A stretch of 56,348 nt of DNA from Campylobacter sp. MIT 21-1684 (GTDB taxonomy: Bacteria > Campylobacterota > Campylobacteria > Campylobacterales > Campylobacteraceae), in NCBI RefSeq assembly GCF_026241315.1, contig NZ_JAPHNA010000013.1, positions 1 through 56,348 on the forward strand, read 5' to 3'. Shown here piece by piece: positions 1 to 8,963 of the stretch. Both the position numbers and the translations under genes were made by a program. Every line of letters starts with the position of its first letter. The first letter of the stretch is position 1. Under the pieces are notes generated by a model. That model saw nothing but the letters and a program-made list of their open reading frames with translations. It had not been told where the DNA came from and did no database searches.

Positions 1-21
1 TGGTCAAATTTTTCTAAATTC

Positions 22-363
22 TTAAGATCCCTTTAGTTTTAGATTCCCTACTAAGAGTAAAAGAGAGCTTTTATCTGTTAAGACTTGATTAATACATTCT
101 GCTAAAACTACTTTTTGTCCATTGACTTCAAGGAGAGTAGAAGCAATAGATTCTGGAATGCTTGCAAGTTTGGTGCAAGGAGTAGGGATTCCTGCAATAG
201 TATGAGTGCAACCTAGAATACTTGCATTCTTTAAATCTTGTAGAGTAATCATTTCTACATTCTCTACATTGAAAAAGTCTTTATTACTAGAGGATAAAAG
301 AACTTTACCCTTATGGATACATTCTAGTTTGTCAGATTCTAAAGAGGGTGGGTAATAGGAGTC
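22..363 (-). pseudogene. possible PAAR-like (type VI secretion) C-terminal fragment
   Basis: The frame is open from position 363 down to the stop at 22. It has one internal ATG (at 252) with no good ribosome-binding site. The 76 residues from that ATG include GCTHTIAGIPTPCTK and end in VGNLKLKGS. The short Gly/Cys/Pro pattern recalls the tail of PAAR-like spike proteins found with VgrG in Campylobacter and Helicobacter type VI loci. That assignment is from memory and weak. A TAG at 364-366 closes the frame upstream and no matching N-terminal part is visible nearby, so I read it as a decayed 3' fragment. It could also be an unrelated small protein. Confidence 0.35.
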
Positions 364-876
364 CTAAAATGCTTTTAAAGATTGTAGTTTAAAGGCTTAA
401 GTTCGGTGTAATTTACACTATTTTGTATTTAAATGCCTCTTAATCACATAATCAAGTAAAGATTTTTCCACTAGTTTTTATTTATAAATATTGCCAATGA
501 GGCGCTCCAAATATAAGTAGCTTTTTGCAAACTTGGTGTAATCAAATGTGTTTTTTGACATTTGTTTTAGTTAAGTTTTTACTCAAAATTTACCCTTAAA
601 CAAAAATTTGCATTGTAGCAAATATTATCTAAATAAATTCCTAACTCAATCTGTGTTTGTATGCTTTTGTAATTTATTTGACTTTTTTAGGTATTTTAAG
701 CCTTTGAATGTCGCTTAAGAGTTCATTTCTCCAAAGCTTCACTTGCTTTTCCTAGTCTCATCACTTCTCTTACTCAATTAAGTTTTGAGTAGAGCTTAAG
801 TTCTATACAGTGGGATAACAATATCTAAGTTCCCATAAGAGTTAATGTGCTCTTTTAACGAGTGATAACGAGGTTT

Positions 877-1065
877 TCAGATAGCAACATTAAGCAAATT
901 TGGATTATCAATAAAATCACTTATTTCATTTCCACTGCGCTTAGGATAATTGCCTCTTATAAACATATTTATTTCTATCTTGCTTACATTATCTTGCAAA
1001 TGTGCTTTTTGTTTTTTAAAGGGAGTGATAATGTCTGTTTGCTCCTGCGTGAGATTTGTTTGCAA
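877..1065 (-). pseudogene. fragment of an SF1 (UPF1/DNA2-like) helicase
   Basis: The 62 codons read DIITPFKKQKAHLQ and, near the end, SDFIDNPNLLNVAI. This matches the order of two late helicase motifs of the UPF1/DNA2 branch of superfamily 1: the VITPF-x-x-Q segment, then the D-x-NLLNVA-(I/V)-SRAK segment that normally carries the arginine finger. Here a TGA follows NVAI, so the SRAK part is lost. No Walker A or B region is present on either side. It is a decayed internal fragment with a TTG as its only start. The family call is from motif memory. Confidence 0.4.
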
Positions 1066-1413
1066 AGGTGATACGCAATTAATTTCTTTTTTGTTGCAAT
1101 GCTCTCTTGCATAATAAATGCTTGCATTACAATGATTTGTTAGAGCTTATTTGATTATATTTCATACAAGACTGATGTGGTTAAAAAATTTGAATAAGGT
1201 ATGGAGTAATGTAAAACTTTGTTTCCATACATCGTAGAAAAATCAGGTCAAAAAATGTAGTTATTAGCAAAGGACGCAGTAGTATTAAGCGTATATTTAG
1301 TAAGTGTGTGGGTGAAAAAATCAAATTTCTAAGTCCTAAAGTGTTTTTTAAAGCTTGATGTTGAGATATATAAGGACTGGAGTAAGTAAAGAGAAATATT
1401 GAAAAAATTAGGG

Positions 1414-1419
1414 TATGAT
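1414..1419 (+). promoter_or_regulatory. candidate sigma70 -10 box
   Basis: TATGAT preceded by an AT-rich stretch without a clear -35 box, as is usual in Campylobacter. It lies 40 bases before the small ORF at 1460 and could serve that ORF and the acyltransferase fusion gene after it. Confidence 0.4.
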
Positions 1420-1459
1420 TTTACTTTGATAATTTCTTTTAGAAACAAAAGGAGTAAAA

Positions 1460-1624
1460 ATGAGATTATGTAGAGTGCTTTGGTGCATATTGACACTAGG
1501 CTTTATGGGACATATTGATGCTAATGTATCTATTTATCCAAATGAGTTGCATCGTAATATGTATCTTATAGGTTTTTTCCAAGATTATAAAGCTTTTTTC
1601 AATGATAAGCCAAGCGAAAAATAA
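1460..1624 (+). CDS. small secreted or membrane-anchored protein, 54 residues
   Basis: A complete 54-codon frame from ATG to TAA, preceded by AAAGGAG six bases upstream. The start MRLCRVLWCILTLGFMG is a basic-then-hydrophobic leader, so the product probably enters or crosses the inner membrane. The remainder (about 35 residues, ending FNDKPSEK) is polar and has no known motif. It lies 47 bases before the large acyltransferase fusion on the same strand and may share its transcript. I do not recognise it. It could be a genuine small periplasmic protein or the truncated start of a longer one. Confidence 0.45.
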   Translation: MRLCRVLWCILTLGFMGHIDANVSIYPNELHRNMYLIGFFQDYKAFFNDKPSEK

Positions 1625-1671
1625 CTCTCTATAAAATAAACAAAATAAATATTTTAATTTAAGGAGATAGA

Positions 1672-4600
1672 ATGAGTAGAATGTGGAAAATTAAAGGATT
1701 TATATCCTTTGTTCTTGTGGCTTTTATCAATGCCTTTGTTGATTTGGGACATAAAATTACCATTCAAAATACACTTTATAAAGTCTATGATGGAAGCGAA
1801 TTAACATTGCTTACAAGTATCATCAATGCTCTTATTTTATTGCCTTTTATTTTGCTTTTTACACCTTCTGGATTCTTGGCTGATAGATTCTCTAAAAATG
1901 TTGTTATGCGTGTGAGTGCGTGGTTTAGTGTAGCTCTTACAGCTCTCATTACAATATGTTATTTTATGGGCTGGTTTTGGGTTGCTTTTGGAGCGACATT
2001 ACTTATGGCGGTGCAATCAGCGATTTATTCTCCTGCAAAATATGGCTTTATTAAGGATTTAGTCGGTAAAGATATGCTTGCGTGGGGAAATGGAATAATG
2101 CAAGCAACAGCTATTGTGGCAATTTTGGCAGGAATGAGTGTGTTTTCATTCTTTTTTGAAATAATGTATAATATAAGTGGCTTAGGATTCTTAGCACAAA
2201 AGAGTGAAATTCTACAAAGTATTGCCCCACTTGGATTCATTTTATTTTTCTGTGCAATGATTGAGCTTTATTTATGCTATCGTTTGCCTACTCTCACAAA
2301 AGGCACACAAGAGCATTTTGATAAAAAGGCATATTTGAGCGGTTCTTTATTGAAAAACAATCTTAAACTCCTTAAGTCTCATCGTAATATTTGGCTTTCT
2401 GTTGTAGGCATAGCTGTTTTTTGGTCTATCTCTCAACTGCTTTTGGCGACATTTCCTACTTATGTTAAAGCTGCATTTGAGGAACACAATGCCTTTAGGG
2501 TGCAAATGGTTATTGGGTGTTCTGGGCTTGGTATTATCTTTGGTTCTATCATTGCGGGGAGATTCTCAAAGCAATACATTGAAACAGGGCTTATCCCTCT
2601 AGGAGCAGCTCTTGTATGCTTGATGAGCCTGCTTCTACTAAGCTTTTCTAGTCTCACATCTTATGCAATTGTGTTTTTTCTTTTCGGTATGGGAGGTGCG
2701 CTTTTTGTAATTCCGCTCAATGCCCTCATTCAATTTCACGCTAAAGAGGGCGAACTTGGCAAGGTTTTAGCTGGAAATAATTTTATTCAAAATATCGGAA
2801 TGCTCGGATTCTTAGGCATTGGAACTTTGGCTTCACTCTTTCATCTTGATGTGGTGTATTTATTTTATCTCTGTATGATTGTTGCCTTTTGTGGAATGAT
2901 TTATGTTGTGCGACTTTTGCCCTTTTCATTAGTGAGAATGCTTGTTACCCTTGCGTTTTTTCAACGTTATCGCTTGAATGTAGAAGGGTTTGAGAATGTT
3001 CCTGCAGAAGGTGGTGTATTGTTGCTTGGGAATCATATATCTTTTATAGATTGGGCAATGGTGCAGTTGGCATTGCCACGCAAGGTTTATTTTGTAATGG
3101 AAAGAAGCTATTATGATAGGTGGTATATTCGCATTTTTCTTGATAGATTTGGCGTGATACCTGTCTCAAGTGCTGGAAGCAAGAAGGCTTTAGAATCTAT
3201 TGCAGCAAAACTTGCACAAGGGCATATGGTGTGCCTCTTTCCGGAAGGTTCAATTTCAAGGCACGGACATCTCAATGAATTTAAAAGTGGCTTTGAACTT
3301 GCTGCAAAACATTTGCAACCTAATGAGGCCGTGATTTTACCTTTCTATATTCGTGGTTTGTGGGGAAGTGCATTTTCGCGTAGTCATCAAGGATTTCAAG
3401 AACGACGCAGAACTTTTTCTAAGCGCAATATAACCATCGCTTTTGGCGAGTGCTTAGAGATTCATTCTAGCGCACAACGCGTGAAAGCAAAAGTCTTTGA
3501 ACTTTCTTTTAACGCGTGGAAATCTCAATGTGAATCCCTATCGACAATCGGTAAAGCGTGGGTGGATAGTGCGAAAAAATGGGGCAGTGAGATCGCTATT
3601 GTCGATAGCGTGAATGGAGCGATGAGTTATACAAAAATGCTTGTTTTGACGATAATCCTCTCTACATTTTTTAGAAAAAATATCACCAATGAACGCAATG
3701 TTGGTATTATCTTACCTGCTTCGCTTGCAAGCTCTTTGTGTAATCTTTCTTTGCTTATGGCAGGCAAAACAGTGGTCAATCTCAACTTTACTGCCGGACA
3801 AAATGCTATTGATGCAGCTGTGGAATCGGCGCAGATTCAAACTATTTTTACTTCAAAGACTTTTATAGAAAAGCTAAAGCATAAGGGTGTAGAGTTTGAA
3901 TTTCTGTCCGATGTTAAAATCTTTTATATGGAAGATTTAGTAAGTGAGATGAGAGCAAATAAATTTGATCTTGCACTTAAAATGGTACAGGCTGTGTTAC
4001 TGCCAGCTTTTATCCTCAAATGGCTTTATGTCAAATCGCAGAAAAACACAAACATTGCCGCGATTCTTTTTAGTAGTGGAAGTGAGGGCAAACCAAAGGG
4101 TGTAATGCTCTCACATCTCAATATTATGAGCAATATCTTACAAATCTCTGATGTTATCCACGCACGTGATGGGGATTCTATGCTTTCTTCTTTACCACCA
4201 TTTCACGCTTTTGGACTTACTGTTACGATGTTTATGCCCTTGCTCGAAGGTATGCTTTCTGTTACGCATCCTGATCCAACCGATGCAGTTGGCATTGCTA
4301 AAGCGATTGCGAAAAATAAAGTAAGCGTGATGTGTGGGACTTCAACTTTCCTAGGCATTTATGTACGCAATAGCAAGGTAGATAAGCTAATGTTTGATAG
4401 TTTGCGCTTAGTTGTTGCAGGAGCTGAAAAACTCAAAAAAGATGTTAAAGAAGCCTTTGTGATGAAATTCAATAAAGAAATTTATGAGGGTTATGGTGCG
4501 ACAGAAACTACACCTGTGGCAAGTGTGAATCTCCCTAATGAGTTTGATGTAGAAAATTGGAGTATTCATCGGGCAAGCAAAGAGGGAAGTGTGGGAATGC

Positions 4601-5160
4601 CTTTGCCCGGGAGTGCGATTAGAATTGTGGATCCGAACACAATGCAGGAATTACCTGTAGGCGAAGATGGATTGATACTCATTGGAGGGCATCAAGTAAT
4701 GGTGGGCTATCTTAACGATGAGCAAAAGACTCAAGATGTGATTGTAGAAATTGATGGGATTCGGTGGTATAAAAGCGGGGATAAAGGGCATTTAGACGCT
4801 GATGGGTTTATTCATATCGTAGATAGGTATTCACGCTTTGCAAAAATAGGTGGGGAAATGGTGAGTCTTGGCGGTATTGAGGAGGAGATACAAAAAATCA
4901 TTAAAAAAAGCGAGATTGATGAGACGCTTAGATATGTCGCTGTCGCAGTGGAAGATGGCAAAAAGGGTGAGAGTGTCGTGCTACTTGTAAGTGGCGAGAA
5001 AGATGAAATACAAAGGTTAGAATCTGCACTTAAAGAAGCGCAAATTCCTGCACTTTTCAAGCCATCTAAAATTTTCATCGTAGAATCTATCCCAACTCTT
5101 GGTTCTGGCAAGATTGATTTAAAGGGTGCAAAAAGCATAGCACAAGGGCTTGTTGGTTGA
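1672..5160 (+). CDS. aas: LplT-PlsC-acyl-ACP synthetase fusion (lysophospholipid uptake and reacylation)
   Basis: A 1162-residue three-part protein. Residues 1-400 are a multi-pass major-facilitator transporter resembling LplT, which flips 2-acyl-lysophosphatidylethanolamine inward. Residues 420-640 are a PlsC-type acyltransferase, with the NHISFID (H-x4-D) motif near 453 and FPEGS near 522. Residues 640-1162 are an adenylate-forming acyl-ACP synthetase: the P-loop-like FSSGSEGKPKG lies near 797-808, YGATETTP near 939, and YKSGDKG and the hinge IVDRYSRFAKIGGE further on. In E. coli lplT and aas are separate; here all three steps of lysophospholipid repair are on one chain at the inner membrane. 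The start has a good AAGGAG. AGATTCT-type words occur five times, as in the 13-30 kb island, which hints at transfer. Confidence 0.9.
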   Translation: MSRMWKIKGFISFVLVAFINAFVDLGHKITIQNTLYKVYDGSELTLLTSIINALILLPFILLFTPSGFLADRFSKNVVMRVSAWFSVALTALITICYFMGWFWVAFGATLLMAVQSAIYSPAKYGFIKDLVGKDMLAWGNGIMQATAIVAILAGMSVFSFFFEIMYNISGLGFLAQKSEILQSIAPLGFILFFCAMIELYLCYRLPTLTKGTQEHFDKKAYLSGSLLKNNLKLLKSHRNIWLSVVGIAVFWSISQLLLATFPTYVKAAFEEHNAFRVQMVIGCSGLGIIFGSIIAGRFSKQYIETGLIPLGAALVCLMSLLLLSFSSLTSYAIVFFLFGMGGALFVIPLNALIQFHAKEGELGKVLAGNNFIQNIGMLGFLGIGTLASLFHLDVVYLFYLCMIVAFCGMIYVVRLLPFSLVRMLVTLAFFQRYRLNVEGFENVPAEGGVLLLGNHISFIDWAMVQLALPRKVYFVMERSYYDRWYIRIFLDRFGVIPVSSAGSKKALESIAAKLAQGHMVCLFPEGSISRHGHLNEFKSGFELAAKHLQPNEAVILPFYIRGLWGSAFSRSHQGFQERRRTFSKRNITIAFGECLEIHSSAQRVKAKVFELSFNAWKSQCESLSTIGKAWVDSAKKWGSEIAIVDSVNGAMSYTKMLVLTIILSTFFRKNITNERNVGIILPASLASSLCNLSLLMAGKTVVNLNFTAGQNAIDAAVESAQIQTIFTSKTFIEKLKHKGVEFEFLSDVKIFYMEDLVSEMRANKFDLALKMVQAVLLPAFILKWLYVKSQKNTNIAAILFSSGSEGKPKGVMLSHLNIMSNILQISDVIHARDGDSMLSSLPPFHAFGLTVTMFMPLLEGMLSVTHPDPTDAVGIAKAIAKNKVSVMCGTSTFLGIYVRNSKVDKLMFDSLRLVVAGAEKLKKDVKEAFVMKFNKEIYEGYGATETTPVASVNLPNEFDVENWSIHRASKEGSVGMPLPGSAIRIVDPNTMQELPVGEDGLILIGGHQVMVGYLNDEQKTQDVIVEIDGIRWYKSGDKGHLDADGFIHIVDRYSRFAKIGGEMVSLGGIEEEIQKIIKKSEIDETLRYVAVAVEDGKKGESVVLLVSGEKDEIQRLESALKEAQIPALFKPSKIFIVESIPTLGSGKIDLKGAKSIAQGLVG

Positions 5161-5179
5161 AAATTTTAAGGAGGTGAAT

Positions 5180-5328
5180 ATGTGGAGTATTATCTTAGCA
5201 GTTTTGCTGGTGCATTATGAATAGCAGGTGCTTTTGGTAACTTGAAGATCATGTATTTTGCGGATTTTGGCTTGAATTTGTATCCATTTATTTGCAATTT
5301 GTTTTTTTTGATAAAATGTGAGGGGTAA
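5180..5328 (+). pseudogene. decayed small membrane-protein gene
   Basis: AAGGAGGTGAAT leads into ATG and MWSIILAVLLV, a hydrophobic start that stops after 14 codons. A second frame continues with GALxIAGAFGNLKIMYF, where x is a TGA, and closes at 5328. One frameshift plus one nonsense codon therefore separate the pieces of what looks like a 45-50-residue membrane protein. The strong ribosome-binding site suggests it was once expressed. It has no recognised family. Confidence 0.3.
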
Positions 5329-5352
5329 AAAGTAGAAATATAAGGAGAAACA

Positions 5353-5517
5353 ATGACTTTAGAGGAAAAATACAAAGAGATTGACAAGAAAGGACTTCCA
5401 GCACATATTGCAACGAGGGCTAAAGAGTTAGTAAAGCGAGGCTATGAAATAGAACAAGCAATAGAAACAGCAAAAGAAGAATTGGAATGTAAAACAACAA
5501 AGAAGCACAACAGATGA
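5353..5517 (+). CDS. small hypothetical protein, 54 residues
   Basis: A complete frame from ATG to TGA with AAGGAG six bases upstream and a TAAAAT-like -10 about 40 bases before it. The product (MTLEEKYKEIDKKG..., ending KTTKKHNR) is highly charged and predicted helical, with no membrane segment. It lies 103 bases before the DUF262 gene, which has its own -10 box, so co-transcription is possible but not required. Short helical charged proteins beside defence genes are sometimes antitoxins or regulators, but no motif here supports that. I do not recognise it. Confidence 0.5.
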   Translation: MTLEEKYKEIDKKGLPAHIATRAKELVKRGYEIEQAIETAKEELECKTTKKHNR

Positions 5518-5588
5518 TAAAGAAAATATGTTAAAGTTGTTTGTGAGAGCAATTCAATCATCTTAGAAATTTCTTAATTGTTTTTAGC

Positions 5589-5594
5589 TACAAT
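5589..5594 (+). promoter_or_regulatory. candidate -10 box for the DUF262 gene
   Basis: TACAAT lies 27 bases before the ATG at 5621, after a T-rich stretch. The ribosome-binding site AAAAGGGGA follows it. This places transcription initiation just before the gene, separating it from the small ORF at 5353. Confidence 0.4.
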
Positions 5595-5620
5595 AGCGGA
5601 ATTGGCAAAAGGGGACTATA

Positions 5621-7417
5621 ATGGCTGAAATGAAAACAGAACGCAAAAGCGTGTTGGAGTATTTATCTAAAAATAAATTTTTGATTCCAATGTATCAACG
5701 AACTTATATTTGGAAAGAAGATGAATGTGAGCAACTATGGGAAGATATTTTTAACTTCTTTGGTAGTGAGCCTAATGAAAATGATGAATATTTTTTAGGT
5801 TCTGTTGTGATATACAAAGAAAATAACAAACAAAATATCATTGATGGGCAACAAAGAACAACGACTTTAAGTCTTTTAATTCGTGCCCTGTATGAAAAAG
5901 CTACCAATCAGAAAAATAACAATATTTCAGAACTTATCATTAAATTGTCTTCGTGTCTTTGGGATAGAAATCAACTTAATGGAGAAATAGACTTTGAAAA
6001 ACCTCATTTGCAAAGTGAAGTAGCTATTGATTCAGACAATAATCTTTTAGAAAAAATTTTAAGCAATGGTTATAAATTAAAAAAAGAAGAAATAGAGAAT
6101 GTTATAAAAAAATCTTCTTCAAATTATGAGAAAAATTATCTCTTTTTTATAAAGAAAATTGATGAATTGGCACAAGAATACCCTGCTGATTGGTTTAATT
6201 TTTGTCTTACTTTATTAAATTCTTGCATTATTTTACCTATTGAATGTGATGGACAAGAAAATGCCTTAAGAATCTTCAACACATTAAATAATCGCGGCGT
6301 TTCTTTAAGCGTATCAGATATTTTTAAGGGACTTATTTTTGCTAACAAAAGAAATGAGCAAGAAAGAAAAGAATTTGCAACAGAATGGAAAAAGCTAGAA
6401 GAAAAAATCACTAACTCTTATTATTTAAATAAAGAAAATATAGGTTTTTTATTCACACAATATGAACATATTATAAGAGCATTAAATAATGAAGTAGATA
6501 CAGTTATCCCTAGCACTTTAGATTTTTTCACAAAAAAAGATAAAGCAAATTCTAAAAAGAAAAAAGTGAATTTTGCTGCCAATGAGGACTTGCTGAATAA
6601 AAATGAAACTTTTGTATTTATACAAGAATTAGCAGAGTTTTGGTGCAATCCTAAAGATTACTTTTCATTTCAAGCACAAAAATACTTTGATATTTTAAGC
6701 ATTTATCAAAATAAACTTTGGCAAATGGTTGTAAGTATGTGTTTTTATGAATATAAACCAAAGAAAAACAATGGAGAAGAAAGCAATATCTTTGATGTTG
6801 TATTTCCACAGCTTGTAAGCTATTGCGCACTTGGCCTTATTTATGGAAAAGGTGGTGCTTCAGGTTTATTTTGGGGATTTATGAGGGCAAATATCCTTAT
6901 CCACGAAAGAAAAGAGAAAATTTTTGAACCCTCGCAAAATATTCCAGAGCTAGTTATGCCACAGATTGATTACTTTACAAGCTTTTGCATAAAAGCCCTA
7001 CCAAAGCACATAAGATATATTTTAGCAATTTATACATTGATTTATGATACAAATCAAGAATGGGAATGGAATCACAATAAGAAAAATTATAGTGTTATCA
7101 AAGGTGAAATTGAACATATTTTTCCAAAAAAATGGACAGAAGCAAATTATGCAGGTTGGAATGAAAAAGATGCTACAAAATTTTTGGAATATATAGGCAA
7201 TAAAACTTTGCTTGAAAAAAAGCAAAATATTCAAGCGGGTAATGGCTATTTTAGAGAAAAGAAAGAAAAATATGCAGAATCAAAATTCTTAGAAGTAAAA
7301 GAATACTTGGCTAAGTATCCTAAAAATGATTGGCTTAAAGAGGATATAGAAGCAAGAAATGAGCAAATTTATAAAATATTAAAAGATTTTTTTGAGAAAA
7401 ACTTGAGAATTGACTAA
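5621..7417 (+). CDS. DUF262/DUF1524 protein (GmrSD-like single-chain nuclease)
   Basis: A 598-residue protein. The N-terminal DUF262 domain shows IPMYQRTYIWKEDE near residue 22 and the hallmark DGQQRTTTL near 77-85, a ParB-like nucleotide-binding or NTPase segment. The C-terminal part (about 490-590) is DUF1524: IEHIFPKKW is the H-x-x-P core of the His-Me finger nuclease and is followed by YIGNKTLLEKKQN. In GmrS/GmrD these domains restrict phage DNA with glucosylated hydroxymethylcytosine, and related single chains protect against other modified-DNA phages. The likely role is type IV-like restriction. No partner gene adjoins it. The codon use resembles the host core genes more than the 13-30 kb island. 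Confidence 0.85.
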   Translation: MAEMKTERKSVLEYLSKNKFLIPMYQRTYIWKEDECEQLWEDIFNFFGSEPNENDEYFLGSVVIYKENNKQNIIDGQQRTTTLSLLIRALYEKATNQKNNNISELIIKLSSCLWDRNQLNGEIDFEKPHLQSEVAIDSDNNLLEKILSNGYKLKKEEIENVIKKSSSNYEKNYLFFIKKIDELAQEYPADWFNFCLTLLNSCIILPIECDGQENALRIFNTLNNRGVSLSVSDIFKGLIFANKRNEQERKEFATEWKKLEEKITNSYYLNKENIGFLFTQYEHIIRALNNEVDTVIPSTLDFFTKKDKANSKKKKVNFAANEDLLNKNETFVFIQELAEFWCNPKDYFSFQAQKYFDILSIYQNKLWQMVVSMCFYEYKPKKNNGEESNIFDVVFPQLVSYCALGLIYGKGGASGLFWGFMRANILIHERKEKIFEPSQNIPELVMPQIDYFTSFCIKALPKHIRYILAIYTLIYDTNQEWEWNHNKKNYSVIKGEIEHIFPKKWTEANYAGWNEKDATKFLEYIGNKTLLEKKQNIQAGNGYFREKKEKYAESKFLEVKEYLAKYPKNDWLKEDIEARNEQIYKILKDFFEKNLRID

Positions 7418-7862
7418 TAAAGATACCGCAGAGATTACGAGAAAAGCAATATTGAAGTTTTTAAATGCATAGCTGATAAAAAACTATATAAACAAAACAA
7501 TGTTGTTTTAATGCATTTATAAAAGCTAATTTAATCTTAAAAAGAATATAATGAAGACTTTTAGGAAAAATTTCTTTCAAGAAAAATCTAAAAAATAAAA
7601 TTGAAAACAACACGAAACCAAAAAGAAATTATTTAAAAGATGAATAAAACAAAAGCCAGATGATACAAAAAATGTAAAGTAGAGATTGAACAAAGAGGAT
7701 TGCCAAGAAATTACTTTTTAAAATCTACAAAAACCTGGAATTTGTTTATAAAACAACAACCATAATTTTACGAGTTGAAAAATGGGAAGTTGATGAGATG
7801 TTTGAAATTATGAAAGAAATTGCTGAAACCTCATTGAGATACTATATTTTCTAGGAAAGATT
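7418..7862 (+). other. intergenic region with coding debris
   Basis: A 445-base stretch without an intact gene. From about 7640 a rightward frame MNKTKAR continues after one TGA as YKKCKVEIEQRGLPRN..., and around 7720-7853 another frame reads IILRVEKWEVDEMFEIMKEIAETSLRYYIF before a TAG. These look like frameshifted pieces of one lost short gene, but I cannot name a family. No repeats or RNA-like structure were seen. Confidence 0.35.
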
Positions 7863-8963
7863 GTGAAAAATAGAAAAGAAAATCAAAAATTTTTAAAAGA
7901 ACAAATCATCACTTATCTTGGCAATAAAAGAGCATTGCTTGGTTTTTTAGAAAAAGGTTTTAAAGCAGCCAAAGATGAACTTAAAAAAGAAAAATTTAGC
8001 TTTTGTGATGTTTTTAGCGGAAGTGGTATTGTAGCGAGATTTGCTAAAAAACATTCAAATTTTATTGTCGCCAATGATTTAGAAGAGTATTCAAAAATTA
8101 TTAATCTTTGTTATCTTTCAAATGAAAACACAGATACCATAAAAGAACTCCAAAATTTTCATCAAAAACTTACTTCAAACATACAACTCCAAAAGGGTTT
8201 TATTACAGAACTCTATGCCCCAAAAGATGAAAATCATATTCAAAAAGGTGAAAGGGTTTTTTACACACCAAAAAATGCGATGTATTTAGATACAATGAGA
8301 CAAAAAATTCAAAATGAAATTCCATCAAATTTAAGGCATTTTTTTATCGCCCCTCTTATTTACGAAGCAAGTGTGCATTCTAATACAGCTGGTATTTTTA
8401 AAGGTTTTTATAAAGGAAAAAATGGAATTGGAAAATTTGGCGGAGAAGGTGAGAATGCACTCAAAAGAATTAAAGGTGAAATTGTTTTACAAATGCCCCT
8501 TTTTTCAAATTTTCAATGTCCTTTTGAAGTCATACAACAAGAAGCAAATATTCTTGCAAAAGAACTTGAAAATATTGATGTAGCCTATCTTGATCCGCCT
8601 TATAATCAACATCCTTACAGCTCTAATTATTTTATGCTCAATCTCATTGCAAACTATAAACGACCACTTCAAATTTCAAAGGTCAGCGGCATACCGAACA
8701 ATTGGAATCGTAGCGATTTTAATAAAGCAAATTGTGCCGAGGAGAGTCTTTTTAATTTAATAGCAAATTTGAAAGCAAAAATAATTTTACTTTCTTATAA
8801 TTGCGAAGGCTTTATCCAAAAAGAACATTTTAAAAAGAGGCTTTGCACTCTTGGAAGATGTGAAATTTTAGAAGAAAAATACAACACTTTTCGCGCAAGC
8901 CGCAATCTTAAAAGCCGTCCTTTATATATACACGAACAGCTTTATATACTCATCAAGAACTAA
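7863..8963 (+). CDS. D12-class adenine-specific DNA methyltransferase
   Basis: 366 residues from a GTG start. The SAM-binding motif DVFSGSGIVARFAK lies near residues 49-62, preceded by YLGNKRALL as in Dam-like D12 enzymes. The catalytic motif DPPYN is near 243, in YLDPPYNQHPYSSNYF. This motif order defines the D12/alpha class that makes N6-methyladenine. No restriction enzyme lies beside it, so it is probably an orphan methyltransferase. C. jejuni also has an orphan D12 enzyme (Cj0208) next to infC; whether this is its ortholog cannot be judged here. The 3' end overlaps tonB tail to tail by four bases. Target site unknown. Confidence 0.88.
   Translation: MKNRKENQKFLKEQIITYLGNKRALLGFLEKGFKAAKDELKKEKFSFCDVFSGSGIVARFAKKHSNFIVANDLEEYSKIINLCYLSNENTDTIKELQNFHQKLTSNIQLQKGFITELYAPKDENHIQKGERVFYTPKNAMYLDTMRQKIQNEIPSNLRHFFIAPLIYEASVHSNTAGIFKGFYKGKNGIGKFGGEGENALKRIKGEIVLQMPLFSNFQCPFEVIQQEANILAKELENIDVAYLDPPYNQHPYSSNYFMLNLIANYKRPLQISKVSGIPNNWNRSDFNKANCAEESLFNLIANLKAKIILLSYNCEGFIQKEHFKKRLCTLGRCEILEEKYNTFRASRNLKSRPLYIHEQLYILIKN

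Larger units (their letters stand above)
364..1459. other. gene-poor decayed region
   Basis: About 1.1 kb without an intact gene. Both strands show only short frames broken by stops. One leftward piece (877-1065) resembles a helicase tail and is listed separately. A 27-codon leftward frame starting MSKNTFDYTKF lies near 490-570 and has no recognisable relatives. I see no tRNA-like cloverleaf, terminal repeats or transposase. The overlapping rightward frame 862-1071 is hydrophobic low-complexity sequence and is probably a shadow. Confidence 0.5.

Noticed and set aside
862-1071. Rightward 69-codon frame rich in Ile, Phe and Tyr
   Set aside because: It lies opposite the helicase-like fragment, which has recognisable motifs. 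The rightward frame has low-complexity hydrophobic composition and no ribosome-binding site.
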